Below the pieces are notes generated by a model. It was not told the DNA's origin and did not search any database. It saw only the letters and a program-made list of their open reading frames with translations. A program made the translations under genes and the position numbers. A DNA stretch of 64,000 nt from NCBI RefSeq assembly GCF_958299795.1, contig NC_133207.1:34048140-34112139 (forward strand). The letters run 5' to 3'. The DNA comes from Porites lutea. Its lineage: Eukaryota > Cnidaria > Anthozoa > Scleractinia > Poritidae. Positions 1 to 11,665 of this stretch are shown piece by piece (within the stretch, counting starts at the first letter, position 1; every line of letters starts with the position of its first letter).

Positions 1-800
1 ATCTATTAACAATCCATATATTATAGGTCTTAGAATCATTTTACAAAAATAATGACAGCTATAAACGTATTATTCCATCTCTAACTTAAATACCCTTCAT
101 CCCACTATTAAACTTATTTATACCAAAGTGCTCATTCAAATCTTTCTCCTTTCTCTACGTTAAGGTGTCCCTCAATGATGGTTCTATCGATCATTGAAAT
201 TATTCTTTATACTAAACCTACAGCCGAACATCAGTACCTTTTAGGTTCATCATGTCACCTCTAACACATTAAACGAGCTTTTCCATTCAGCCTTGCCCTG
301 AGAATTCGACTTATGTGTTCCTCGAACGAGATGTTCAAACTGCGTTGTAACGAATTAACACAAGAACAATACCTTAACAGTCTCCTCAACCAGAAGATAC
401 AACGTGTTTATACTATCACACACAGTCACACAAGCGACTCACACACACGTATCCCTCTGGTTGTAGGATACCACCCCGCCACTCGACCGCTCAATATCAT
501 CAATTTTTCACAAACACATTTACATTCTCTCATCCTCCCAACTTTGGCTACTCTGTTTAAATATATACCTCTCGTTACCTTCCTACGTACTAACAAGCGA
601 GAAATCCGCTAAGTGGACTTCTCGTTCGGAACCAGACCTCTCGATTAATGTTATGGCGTTATACACTGTTCGAAGTCCCCTATTTTCTGCATGATCGTCA
701 AGAACAAACGCTACAGGCGGCCATCTTGACCGTCTCTAGCTTGACTGCTTAAAGGCAGGGGGACGCTTTGGGAACCCCAAGGCCTGCCCTCTCGGTACAT
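1..800. other. Intergenic, no gene recognised
   Basis: AT-rich sequence without a convincing exon. The short open frames here have neither protein-like composition nor recognisable splice context. The upstream exons of the O-methyltransferase gene ending at 1879 are not found here: no match to the exon that begins with the glycine-rich SAM motif is visible. Confidence 0.5.
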
Positions 801-859
801 TCGAATCTAATTACAAAATGGCTGCCAGTGAAGGTGAGGGCTGGAGCTCGACGATCTTG

Positions 860-1490
860 TAGCTTAAGAATTGGTCGGGCTGACCCTCTTTACCAGGCCT
901 GCTCGGCTCGTGCCTTATTTTCTCATAAATTGGCCGTTTTTATGATAGAGACGTTAAAGTCGTCTAGACGCATTTTAGTAACGTCTGAGACCTCAAAGTC
1001 GTCTGATAAAAGCGTCGTTCGGACGCACTTAACAGAAGACGTTAAAAGACGTCAGACGTTAATAATAATAATAATTATTCATAATAATTAACATCTAAAT
1101 ATGATCAAATGCGCCTTACATGCAAATATAACTACTACTTGTAATAATTACAATAAAGTATGCTTAAGAATACCTAAAATTTATAATCTAAAATTTATCA
1201 ATGGCTAACTATAACAGGCAAAAGCCTTCCTAAATAAGTAAAAGGGAGTTGTAATAAAACAGTCCAACGTTTAATGCGTCTGTCTTAATTACCGTTTTTT
1301 TTAAGACGACTTTAACGTCTCTAGCATAAAAAAGGCCATTGTTGTTGTGTTTGTATGAGATGGCAAGCTGCCCCGATTGCCGAGATCCCCGGTTCCTCGA
1401 GCAGAGATCTCGGCATGAGGGCCACATAGCAACAGTTCTATGAGGAAATAAGGCATTAGCCGGGCCAGCCCAGTAAAGCGGGCCAGCCTG
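860..1490. repeat. Imperfect inverted-repeat element
   Basis: The stretch 868-975 (gctgaccctctttaccagg, then gagacgttaaagtcgtct) recurs in reverse complement at about 1300-1480, with an insertion in the second arm containing gccgagatctc-type sequence. This is a foldback/MITE arrangement. The GAGATCTCGG and CCCGG-rich motifs are shared with the larger inverted-repeat element at 51903-52432, suggesting related families. Ends are not resolved. Confidence 0.5.
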
Positions 1491-1658
1491 GCTTGTCTTA
1501 CATAAACAGTATTTGCTTGACAGTTTTTCCTTCAGTAAACTTAGCACTAAAGAAATTAAAGATGGTCGTGTCCTCAGGTTGGGTTCATATTGAGTAGGGA
1601 AAAACCAAGAATATCGAGCTTTGTGGTAACAACGCCTCTTGTCTTTAATATTTGTTAG

Positions 1659-1879
1659 GTGGGGGACTTCTTATTTGCGAGAAGATTTTAGATGAAGATA
1701 AACGAGGCCCGAAACGTGCTGTTCTTGGATCACTTACCATGTTGGTTGCTACGGGAGGAAAAGAACGAACAGCATCTGAATACAAACATATCCTCGACAA
1801 GCATGGATTTATAGTAACTCAAATTAAACAATTAGATCAGTCTTTATTTATGGATGCCATGTTATGTATAAAGAAGTAA
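1659..1879 (+). CDS. ASMT-like O-methyltransferase, last exon only (gene truncated at window edge)
   Basis: Final 221-nt coding exon of an acetylserotonin O-methyltransferase-like gene. Acceptor tttgttag precedes GTGGGGGACTT and the frame ends at TAA 1877-1879. The encoded tail GGGLLICEKILDEDKRGPK followed by GGKERTASEYK and a final LCIKK is the C-terminal part of class I SAM-dependent small-molecule O-methyltransferases (Methyltransf_2 type; human ASMT has EGQERTPTHY at the matching place). The exon has exactly the same length and entry phase as the last exons of the two complete genes downstream, so it is a third tandem copy. Its earlier exons are not in 1-1658 and should lie left of the window unless they were lost. 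Confidence 0.85.
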
Positions 1880-1923
1880 AGTTCAATCGGTGAATGAGTG
1901 GTCTCAGCTGTTTCGCCCCATTT

Positions 1924-2185
1924 AAGGGAATCGGGATTCCGGAATCCCGGAAATTTTTGCCTGTAGAATCCGGAATCTTAGAAAATTTTGCTTGTGGAAT
2001 CCGGAATCCTGAGCCTTGGAATCCGGAATACAGCTGTAGGAATCCAGAATCCTACTAACAATTGGAATCCGGAATCCAAGGTCCACTGAAAAAGATTTCA
2101 AATCCAGTAGTGAGAATCCGGAATCCATGGCGTGGAATCCAGGATCCAAGACTGTCTTGGATTCCCTAACATGAGGCGAGCTGTT
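1924..2185. repeat. GGAATCCGGAATCC dispersed repeat, copy 1
   Basis: About 260 bp of imperfect short units built on GGAATCCGGAATCC, spaced by about 20 bp, ending in catgaggcgagctgt. Two further copies (15367-15600 in opposite orientation; 26480-26868, interrupted) show the same order of sub-motifs, so it behaves as a dispersed element and not as a simple tandem repeat. Its frames give proline/serine-rich pseudo-proteins which are not genes. Confidence 0.8.
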
Positions 2186-2374
2186 TTTACTGCTTACAAT
2201 TGGAAGCCGAGATCTCAATGCGCTCCGGGCTTCTTCTAGATTTTCTCGCCACGAGTCCTTTTCGTTTAAATGTAATAATCATTTTTGATATCTTACTATT
2301 ACTATTTGTAAATGTTACAAGTGGCAAATGAATGAAAGAAAATACTATGAAATAAATAAAGTTCAGAGCTACCC

Positions 2375-2467
2375 GAAAACACCTTTCTTGTCACCCTAGA
2401 CGCGTCATCTCTCTACACTACCATTCCACATAACGAAGGCAGAGATGCCTGTCTTCATTTTCTCAAT
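2375..2467 (+). mobile_element. Penelope-like reverse transcriptase fragment
   Basis: A 31-codon stretch reads [20 protein letters not shown] and continues with [11 protein letters not shown]. The core (LVTLDxxSLYTxIPHxEG) is the fingers/palm motif typical of Penelope-like retroelement reverse transcriptases. No flanking domain could be followed, so this is a small relic. A related non-LTR retrotransposon is possible but less likely. Confidence 0.6.
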
Positions 2468-2469
2468 AT

Positions 2470-3401
2470 TAGTATTTTTGATATCTTAGTGGTTATTTAA
2501 TATTTACTGTTATTATTTTTACTTTGTTACCGTGTTGCTCCAACAAGCAGGTATCCTAAAGTACTTTGACATACAAACAAAGTTATTATTATTATTAGTA
2601 GTAGTATCATAATTTCCTGTCATACATAATTACATATATAGTTACATACATACGTATAGTTTAGTGTCATCACACTTCTTCGCCCCTAGTCAAAGAACAT
2701 TACTTTTTGCAACTATTTTTTTCTGGTAGCAGGTGAATGGTAGTAAATGATACTATATCAAATTTAGTACTTTGCTTTAGTTAGCTGGTTAAAGCACACT
2801 CAGCGACATCGTGATTCAAAGTTTTTTACGAATATTGATCGCTTACTGTAACAAAATGTATCCCGTTTCCTAGGACAACTAAGTATATATTTGGATGAAA
2901 ATCTTAGCTGACCAGGTAAAAAATTCAGCTGAGCAAACGATAAAAAACAACGACAAAATATGTGACTGAAGTGGGGACTTTTCCGACTACCGACTTCCGA
3001 TTTTTTTTTTTGAGAAGTTGACTGACGAGGCTCGAAGAGCGAAATATATCTCGAGGATTTTAAACTTCTAGGACATTTTTATTTTTACATTTTACATTTC
3101 CTATACGTGCGTCGAATGTGGTAAAGACGTGATGTCTTATTTTGCAAGTAGTTCACGACTTCCGATCGAATTCCAACAGATTACTTCCGATCGACCCCCA
3201 ACTTCCTAATTTTGAAAATTTTTGTTTTCAATTTTCCCATCTAAACTATAGGCTCAAGTGAAAATTTTTTACCTCACTAGTTAAGTTCTGTATTATAAGA
3301 GTCATTTACTTAACCCGTGTGCACAATAGACTACCACGCACTATTGTGCCCTAATTCCACTGTCTTCCTTCGCCATTAGTTATTTAGTCAAGTCTGTTTC
3401 A
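2470..3401. other. Intergenic AT-rich stretch
   Basis: No exon, RNA gene or clear inverted repeat recognised. Contains trinucleotide runs near 2581-2610 and a short direct repeat of acttccgatcga around 3160-3200. Confidence 0.4.
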
Positions 3402-3410
3402 CGGTAAAGT

Positions 3411-4477
3411 TATGCACCTATCAATGTAAATCCCGTGGGGGGGGAGTGCGGGCAAGGGGAGGGGATTTGATGCCTGGGACTATCCCCGCTGTCGGGCTTT
3501 TGATCGTGCGAAGCGACCCCGGGGTCGGGACATTTGACTTTGACCGACAGAAGCCTGGTATCAATTCAGAAGCAGTTACCAAGTCCGTCCCTCGAGGCTT
3601 CCTGAAAGTCACGTTGTTGGAGAAAGGTATGAAGTTTTCATTTGTTTTAATCGCCATAATCCGATACTTTAAACTGTCATCTAAACAGATAATGTCTATT
3701 TTGAGGAAGTTTTTATCTTCAAGTTCCCATCTGATTGTAAAACTTGATTGAAATCGAATTCCACCATGAAAGTCAGAGGATTTTTTATGGGTCACTGATC
3801 CGACCTGTTCCGACATGTTGAGCAGATGTTATACAGCATTTTACGTTTTATTAATATTATATAGCAAGGTCAATCTTCCTGGAGTGATTTTGTTGTTCAA
3901 GATAAGAGATGCTAGTGGAGAGAGAAAAAACTTAATTACAGCGAGTAATTTAACCGTTAACCGTAAATAAAAGTAGTAACAACGTGTTTGACATGTTCTT
4001 TTATTCGTTTTATATAGTATTATAGCATTGTTTGTTTAGATTTTTTCCCCTGGGGTGGGGGCTTTTTTGACACTTTTGATTGACCTTTCGTTTCCCACCC
4101 TGGGGAATTTGATCGAAAAATTTTAAAATTTGTCAAATCCCCACCCCTTGCCCGCACTCCCCCCCCACGGGGTTTACATTGATAGGTGCATTAACCTCCC
4201 AGGCAGGCGTTTTTAAGGGAGCTCGCTAATTCATCCCTCCTCACAAACGCCTGCTCAACCGAAAACAACATTCCTTTCCCATTGTTTTATTTGCGTGGTA
4301 CATGACCAATCAACAGTTTTGAAATAAAGTGTTGAAAGACTTAACACGACTAAAAAGTGACCTTAGAGTAACGTTTCCTTTCTTTTCTTTCCTTCGCTAA
4401 GGTTATGGAGTGCTTGGAGTATTTTGTGGGGAGAGATGAAAAACTAGCTCCCCTAAAAGCGCCTGCTTGGGAGGCTA
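3411..4477. mobile_element. MULE-like MITE with TAxCCTCCC ends, split by a nested element
   Basis: Terminal inverted repeats TAACCTCCCAGGCAGGCG (left, now split: TA at 3411-3412, remainder from 4193) and, read inward from 4477, TAGCCTCCCAAGCAGGCG. The flanking 9-bp direct repeat CGGTAAAGT lies at 3402-3410 and 4478-4486 and is exact. Nine-bp duplications are characteristic of Mutator-like transposons. Without the insertion the element is about 290 bp and non-coding. Confidence 0.85.
3413..4190. mobile_element. PIF/Harbinger-like non-autonomous element nested in the MITE
   Basis: About 58-bp terminal inverted repeats starting TGCACCTATCAATGTAAA, with very few mismatches, including a G-run and agtgcgggcaagggg. 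It is flanked by TTA on both sides (3410-3412 and 4191-4193), which fits the TWA preference of PIF/Harbinger elements. It landed two bases inside the left end of the MITE spanning 3411-4477. The interior has open frames of up to 131 codons without transposase motifs, and I regard them as spurious. Confidence 0.8.
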
Positions 4478-4777
4478 CGGTAAAGTAAGGTCACTCTAGC
4501 TTTTTACAAATGCATCTGTATGAAGCAGAAACTTGTGATAAAAATCAAACACCCGGGGGGCAGGTTTTAAATGTCATTGTGGTTTCGAATTTACGTATAC
4601 GACTGTGTTAATGTATTGTCTTTATATTCGAGTCGGATTAACGAGCACCTTTGTTTATGTGCATTTCTGACCTTCAAAACGTTGATTGATAATACACAGA
4701 AAAAGCTGAAAATTATGACGCAAGTTAATTACCTTCGCAAGTGACCTCTCGTCTCATGATCACGCTTAAGTTAAGAG

Positions 4778-7700
4778 ATGAGCGAGGTTAAATACAACCC
4801 TGAGGGTGGATCTTGTCCTCTACCAAAGAAGATTGAAAAAATTCTCGATGGTTTCCGAGAGTCTAAAGCGTTGTTTGCAGCTTGTGATTTTGGGATCTTC
4901 GACAAACTCCACAATTCGTCGCCACAATCGGCTAAAGAAATCACGGAGAAAATGTCCTCTGATTTAGACGCCACTACACGACTCTTGGATACCCTTGTTA
5001 CTTTGGAATTCTTAGAAAAGTCGAGGCAGGGCGATCAGTGGCTGTATACGAACTCTGAAATAGCCTCTAAGTTTTTGACAACTTCAAGTCCTCAGTCTCA
5101 ACTTGGCATAATAAGTCTCATGAACAAGATTCTATACCCCCTCCATGGCAACTTAGAGAGCGCAGTCCTCGACGGGAGTATGCAGTGGGCGAACGCATTT
5201 GGAAAGTCGCCCGAAGACGTATTTCGTGAAGCAATTTACAGCACCGAGGAAGACAGCTTACGATTTAACAAAGGAATGCATAGCGTGTCATTCTCTGCAA
5301 GTTATGCAGTGGCTAAAGCCGTTGATTTAAGTGCCTTTAACAACTGCTGTGATTTAGGAGGTAAGTCAGATTTGAAGCCATATAACACTTAATTGTATTT
5401 TTGGAAATCTAGTCGTTTGACAACGTTCTTGCAGGGTTACGTCATGTCAATCTTGATTCTTAAAGGGCAACTCTCGCGTAGGACAACATTTTTCAGAAAA
5501 ACCTTGCAAATGTTTTTCTCATTGTAATACCATCAAGAAATATATCTTCAGCGATCTATTTGGCTCAGAAATCGAGATTCAAAGTGTTAAATTTGCCGCT
5601 TACTCGAACTTCCGCCATTAACGCTTGGATTTTGCCTATCACGTGACGTGACGTCACAGGTGTGGAACAACAGATGATCTCGAATATGGCTGACTGTAGT
5701 TCTTCAAGTGATAGCGCTACCTCTTTGTCCGATTATTCGGTTCTAGAAAAACTTTTAGAATGCGAATTATAGGGCAGCCCTTCACGGAAATTCAACCCCG
5801 GCGTTTTGAACCGCCTGGAAGATCGTCCGAAGCTGATTAGTTCGTGCGTCGCCAGAAAACGTCGAGCCTACCACTCGCCCGCTGCGATCTCGATAGTGAA
5901 GAATGGTGAGTGCCTAGATGGTTTTGAACAATTCTTGTGTACAGTGCGATCCGTAAATCGCTTGATTTCATCAATGCTATGAATGCTTCAAATTGTAAAA
6001 GGAAAAGGACTAATTAAACACGCATTTTTTTTGTATACTGAGCGTTTATAATTTTAGATCATTGTTTTCATATGTACAAGTAGTCGAAAGCGTACCTTCC
6101 CCTTCTAACGACTACTGGAAATGATAATCTGGGCAAGTTGTGTCAGTGTAGTTTTTTTTAATTTCTGCTTTAATCCTGGTTTTACAAAAAGCAGTGATTT
6201 ATATCGAAAGCAATAACTACGCTCTCGTAATTCGTTGACTGCAACGCAAATAAATTTCCATATCTTTGCCCCTTGACAGCCGCTCATGCTCGACTCGTGG
6301 AGTGCTTGCACTTTAAAATTTGTCTCCCTTGTTGTTCTACAGATTATTATACATAATAACTGAAAGGCGCTGTACAGTTGTTTTCCTACAAGTCGTTCAC
6401 TTACTTTTACTGTGTCTTGCTCTGTCAATGAATTTGGTTCAGAAGTTATTATTCTAGCTTCTGTGTATCGTGATGTTATTATTAAGACAATTTAAAGTTG
6501 GGATGAGATACACCTCCATACCCATGTGAACTAACTGCTTGCATAAAACGTTTCTGCTCCCCAGTATATGATTTTCGAGGTTGGGACATGTCGTATTCAC
6601 TTTGTCTGGAGCACAACAATGGTTATGTTAACTACAATAATAATTTGCATTTGATGAGATATAACTGCAGGAACTTCTATTATAATACACCCAGTATTGA
6701 AAACGTGTACATATTTGAAGCTATTTTGTGGTTATGGGCAGGAGATAGTATGATGAAGCCATAAACGTTAAAGAGTGAATAAGCTCAAAATTGAAATAAT
6801 ATTCTCTGTCTTGACTTATGGCAGTTTGATAATTTTCTGGGTGCAGAATGAAAAGGTCAATATTCAACACTTGTTCTGTTGCCCTCCATTAACCGACGTT
6901 CAATATTTATGACTAAAGACAATAACTACTATTGGATGGGGTGAAAATATCTGCTTCCAAGAGGTGGCTGTTGTAAAACGTAAATATTTGGAGGCAGTTG
7001 AAGTTAGAAATATGGAGGAGCCTCCTAGAGGAGCATAGTGGAACACCCAGGATTCCAGGCAGTTTGTCTGAATTACTGGGTGTTACGAGCTGCATGGCAA
7101 TACAAGCGGCAGCATGGTGCCTCAGCATATGAAGAATCAGATGATAAAAAAAGCAGGCACATTGCCTACAGGCAATTGGTAAGGTGATACTGGGGCTCCC
7201 TTGGCAGGGACACAGGAGTTACATTACCGTCCTTGATTCCTGTGCAGTTAAGTGCATACGACCTCATTTCGAGGAGCCTGAAAGGTTGGAGGATGAGATG
7301 GAGTTCACAGGATTCCATTGAGCAGGGCCGAGTTATTCAAAGCTGGGTTAAGATAACCCAGGGTTAGTGCAAGATTTGAATTAAGATTTGGAAGCTTAAA
7401 AAGTAATTCAGTTTTAATTCTTTTTGTCCACAAGTTGATGATTGGAAGCTCTAAAAATAAGAGAGAATATTATTCGAGAAAATGCTTTTGAACACAAGAA
7501 AAAGAAACCAGGGTTAAATTTAACTCCGGGTTAAGCGCTAACCGGCCTTCGAACAAGTGGGCCCAGATAAATAAATATACCATGTATTGCAAATAACCCT
7601 ACTGTATATAAAATATGATGCAATTTTCTCACTCACCACTGGAAGACTGGGCTAGAGCAACTTTGTTGCCATTAAAATGATTGCTACCCAGCAAACAATG

Positions 7701-10700
7701 TCAACAATAATTGTTGGAACTAAAAAATCTATACGACTACATGGTCTTTTAAAGTCCAATGGTGTCTGTGTGGGAAATACATAATTCTTCTCGACTATTT
7801 ACTCACAGCTTCTGAATAATAATGGCGGATTAGTGTTTGACTAATAACATGTCACCCTTTTTTTCCAGCAGGTGTGATTGTTAACTGGGAAATAATGTAC
7901 CAGTTGAAACTTTATATCTTAATAATAAAATGGTATTTTATTGTTCATTGCTGTATATCTTTAGGTTATAATGGGAAACCCTCATTTTTAAATTAGAATT
8001 TACAAATGGATTGTTTCCATCTTGCATATTTTAATTGATAAGGCAATAATAATAAAGAAAACCGGTCACAGTTTAAGTGGACCATACAGTGCATGGTCAT
8101 CTAAGTCACTAATTGCAGTAGTGACCTAGCTTAGCCTAAACTACAAAGAATCAAAACATTGCAGGGCATTGTAGTCCTTCTTTAATTGACTAGGCTGGAA
8201 AGATTTTATCTGCTAACGAAAGAACCCATTGCCTCATCTCTGTTGGGCCTCTCTTTGGACGAGCAAGTAGTGTAGGGGTATTCAGTTGCAGGTTCAACAT
8301 GTAGTTTTTTAAAGCCCTTGAATTTTCTTAATAGCCAGCAAAGACTTTCAGTTATGGTGCTTGAGCCATAACCTTCAATGAAAAGGTTCATACTGCAGGA
8401 ACCTTGCCTAGTTCTTTCTCCTTTTTCACTCCCGTTATGGATCGCATTTTTCTCCTTGGAATTTTCCAAAAGTACTGCGTCGGAGATTTAAAAACGGGTT
8501 AATAATTTCTTTTTTCCTTTCTTGTGAGAAGTCCCAAAGGGAAGTATTGCAAAAGAAGCGTGACACGCGTGGCTATCAAGGCAGTTTTATAGTGTTCGCG
8601 GGTAGGACGGGTACAAAGTACCACTAAAGATAATAAGGCAATCCTATTTTAATCAACTTTTTTTGAACTGTTTTCATTTCTTTCCATCCTTAAAAGGCCC
8701 ATTACATGTAATTTTTTTCGTGTGTGCAGGTTTTGCATGGAATGATGCTATAATCTCGAGAGCACATCTCGAATAACTACATTGAAAATGATGATCATAA
8801 AATCGCAATTTTCGGCGAGAAGTGAGTTTTATTTCGCGTGTTTAGAAGCAAAGGTAAATGGATGGAACCTGCAGATTTCAGACGAGAACAACACTTAAGT
8901 GAAAACACAAAAGGCGGTATAGAATCAGGCCGGTACGGCGGTCTGTGACGGAGTTCTCTTCAAAGATGCGAGTATTTCCCGGGAAAAAATTAATTCGTTT
9001 TCGAGGAATGAAGGGCATCAACACCCATCAGGTAACATTAATGGTTGTATCAGAATTTTAAATCTGCTATAGGAAAGATGTTCTTTGTATTATACGTAGC
9101 AGATTGGGAGCTTAGCTGTTTACAATTATTGACCCCGGGTCGATAAATGTCTCACGCGACTTCAAAAATACCCTAACAAAAAAAATACAGAAAAAAATCT
9201 AAATCACCCGCATCTGATGCCCGTGTAAATTTAAAAATTGGAACCATCATCGAAATGCTTTTCCTGAACGTTAATAAGACAGTAGAGGCTCTATTTCTCC
9301 TTTATTTGCAAGAGAAATTTGGTGCGCTTTTCTCTTATAATCTTCACTTGGCAATCCGTGTTCCACACGTGTGACGTAAAATCACGTGACTAACCTGAAA
9401 TCCGAATGTTTTCAAAATGGCGGCAAAAATCGAGTTTTCGAAAAATTATAAAAAAATAAGTTTCGCAGATATATCCGAAATTTCACCAAAGAGAGACATT
9501 ACATGCCATTAGGAAACCATAGAGAACTTAAAAAACAGGGGTAATTTTCCCGAGAGTTGCCCTTTAACAAATGATATTTTTAACATACCATAGGTTATAG
9601 TCTTCGCATGGTTAGCAGAGCTGAAAGGGCACTGGTCTGCTGGGTGGGTGGCCCGGGTCCAAAGTCTAAAAAATAACTGAGGGTGAAGGTACTGAGTACT
9701 ACCATTGCCCTTCAAACAGCATTTACTCACAAGGGGGCAGAAGAGTAAGCGAAAAATATGCGCTTTCTGTGCATGCCCGAATTTGCGAGGCTGATATTTT
9801 GGCATTTATGGCCAGTTTTGGTTGTTTTCTTCTCAAAAGTGGCCTTACCTCATGGGAGAAGTTAAATGTGAGTGCATAACAGTTCTCTAACAACTTTTCT
9901 TTCCATGACATATCCAGGAGGAGTAGGAACCCTTGCCTATGCTTTGTGTCAGTACAATCCTCAAATGAGGATCACAGTCTGTGACCTGCAGCCTGTTATC
10001 AGCTTAACTCATCACTTCCGACCATCAGTAGAGGATTGTCCCAATCAAGCCAACGTCTCTTTCATGATAGCTGATTTCTTCCAGCCTGAAACAATACCAA
10101 AGGCTGATTTGTATGTGCTTTCCCACATTCTTCATGACTGGCCAGAAGAAAAAGTTGAAATGATTCTTGACAACGTCTCCCATTGTTTACCCTCAGGTAG
10201 GACAGTTAAATGTTTTCAATTATATAAGCTAAAAGCGCGCGCTAAATCATCTATGCACTGATGAGAAGAACCTAACAGAAGCAAAAAGTTCATATAAAGA
10301 ATGGTCGGTGCTTCGTTTTGTGCTCAGAACCGTCAAGATTAATACACACTTCTCTCAATCAAATGTATTTCAAAGTGTCCATGTGTTGTTTTGCAAGTTG
10401 TGAAATGGTGGCTTTCTTGGCGACACCTAATTCTTTACTAGTACTAAAGCACCAATAGTTGCGTCTTTAATTGAAAATGTGATCGTCGCAGTGGTAACTG
10501 CAATTTAAGCAATTGCAAATTAACCCGAAATAAATTTCGGGACTTCGACGGGATTCAAACTCATGGCCTCTACGTTAGCGATGCAGTGCTCTACCAACCG
10601 AGATATGAAGACCGATAAATTGGGAGCAGACCAATTTGTTGAGTTCATCTTAACCTGTGAAAGGAATGAAACATAGAATAAAGATGATGTGAACTGCGAA

Positions 10701-11150
10701 AATACAAATTTTAATTGAAGATACGATCGTCGCATTGGTAATTGTGTCTTTGGGTCGAATACCCCATAAAAGTTTTGATTACTCGTCTTTTATCGATTTC
10801 ATATCTATTAATACTAATTCGCAGCCAGGTTGCGTTCAAATTGCTGAGTGCGAAACCGAATAAAAAATATCGAACTTTGCGGTTAGAACCATTCCGTTTT
10901 ATTATGATGATTATTTTTTTCACTTTGAGGTGGGGGACTTCTCATCTGCGAGAAGATTTTAGATGAAGACAAACGAGGCCCGAAACAGGCTCTGCTCCAG
11001 TCTCTTAGCATGTTGGTAGCTACGGGAGGAAAGGAAAGAACAGCATCTGAATACAAACAAATCCTGGACAAGCATGGATTTATAGTTACTCAAATTAATC
11101 AATTAGATCAATGTCCTTTTATGGATGTCATCTTATGCCTAAAGAAGTGA
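4778..11150 (+). CDS. Acetylserotonin O-methyltransferase-like protein (complete, 3 exons)
   Basis: Predicted SAM-dependent small-molecule O-methyltransferase of 360 residues (human ASMT has 345). Exons: 4778-5360, 9918-10196, 10930-11150; both introns are phase 1 with gtaagt and gtagga donors. Exon 1 encodes the helical dimerisation/winged-helix region (SKALFAACDFGIFDKL, DATTRLLDTLVTLEFLEK). SAM motif I DLGGGVGTL (residues 192-200) spans the first junction, the ribose-binding Asp is D217 in VCDLQP, and the family's catalytic HD is in LHDW (266-269). The last exon carries LLICEKILDEDKRGPK and KERTASEYK. Whether the substrate is N-acetylserotonin or another phenol cannot be told from sequence. 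It sits in a tandem array with the genes ending at 1879 and 18266. Intron 1 holds a 4.1-kb transposon. Confidence 0.9.
5464..9563. mobile_element. 4.1-kb DNA transposon with TTAA target duplication (Kolobok/piggyBac type)
   Basis: Ends are AGGGCAACTCTCG in inverted orientation, each flanked by TTAA (5460-5463 and 9564-9567). Subterminal sequence is also mirrored: cacgtga, then acgtcac, then gtgtggaaca occurs near 5640-5670 and, reversed, near 9350-9395. TTAA duplications point to Kolobok or piggyBac; the AGGG start fits Kolobok better, but I saw no transposase. The element fills the first intron of the O-methyltransferase gene and carries a decayed P2X7-tail-like gene at 5686-7321. Confidence 0.75.
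5686..7321 (+). pseudogene. Decayed gene resembling the P2X7 receptor C-terminal (cysteine-rich) domain
   Basis: The first exon-like block (5686-5905) begins MADCSSSSDSATSLSDYSVL, continues after a disruption with EIQPRRFEPPGRSS and DLDSEEW, and ends at a good donor (TGgtgagt). The second block (about 6930-7321) reads ENICFQEVAVVKRKYLEAV, HPGFQAVCLNYWVLRAAW, DDKKSRHIAYRQLVR, YWGSLGRDTGVTLPS, then SCAVKCIRPHFEEPE and FTGFH before TGA. HPGFxxVCLNxWVL, AYRQ and PSCAVxxIRxxF are hallmarks of the zinc-binding tail domain of P2X7 receptors and of stand-alone invertebrate proteins. At least two in-frame stops (near 5768 and 7174) and a frameshift near 7215 indicate decay. No channel domain is present. 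It lies inside the TTAA element. Confidence 0.7.
10468..10625 (-). mobile_element. tRNA-derived SINE
   Basis: Reading the minus strand from about 10625: tcggttggtagagcactgc (A-box-like), then gagtttgaatcccgtc (B-box-like), followed by a non-tRNA tail ending gcgacgatc. The tail motifs are shared with the elements near 12890, 22863, 38236 and 62636. A second tail-like fragment (cgatcgtcgcattggtaatt) lies at about 10724-10743. Confidence 0.65.
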
Positions 11151-11288
11151 GGTTTATTCAGTATATGAACTGGGCTGTTTTTGCCTTTTGTAATTGAGAT
11201 GGATGTTTATTCATTCTCTAAAGAAAGTGATTGCGAGACTGATTGACATCCGAGTTCCCCCAACTGGATTCGAAACTATACTTTCTTT

Positions 11289-11431
11289 CCCCGATTGTTC
11301 AAAAGGTGGTTTGCACTATCCATCAGATAAATCTCTATCCAGTGGATAAGGATTAGAGAAACCAATTGCACTATCCAGTGGATAGAGATTTATGCAGTGG
11401 ATAACGCTATCCATCTTTTGAACAACTGGGG
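11289..11431. repeat. MITE with CCCC-GTTCAAAAG inverted ends
   Basis: Terminal inverted repeats about 21 bp (left ccccgattgttcaaaaggtg, right the complement of ccccagttgttcaaaagatg). The interior has several copies of ctatccagtggataga-type palindromes. No target duplication was recognised with confidence. Non-coding. Confidence 0.7.
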
Positions 11432-11527
11432 TCTGGTTGCTTATTCATGATATCCTCCACCACTGAGCTATAGGAGACTCGAGGGATCTAACGTCAATAA
11501 ACTTCTGTCTAAACTAGGTTCAAGTGA

Positions 11528-11665
11528 AGGATCAATTTAGGTTTCAGGGAAACTGCCTACCTACCCCTCCCCTAAACTAACATTAACACTTAGTTCTCAC
11601 TCAGGGCAAAATGTTGGCTTAGGGGAGGGGTAGGTGGGCAGTTTCTCAGAAACCTAAATTGATCC
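11528..11665. repeat. Foldback MITE with 7-bp CAAGTGA flanks
   Basis: Long inverted arms (ggatcaatttaggtttc, then aaactgcc and tacccctcccctaa) around a short spacer. The direct repeat CAAGTGA is at 11521-11527 and 11666-11672. The open frame across it is an artefact of the repeat. Confidence 0.7.

Noticed and set aside
768-1091. 107-codon open frame
   Set aside because: Lies in an inverted-repeat element; no protein features.
1922-2218. Pro/Ser-rich secreted-looking frames
   Set aside because: Direct translation of the GGAATCC repeat; the same pseudo-proteins appear in the other copies.
3421-3816. 131-codon minus frame and overlapping plus frame
   Set aside because: Starts inside the terminal repeat of the Harbinger-like element and shows no transposase motif.
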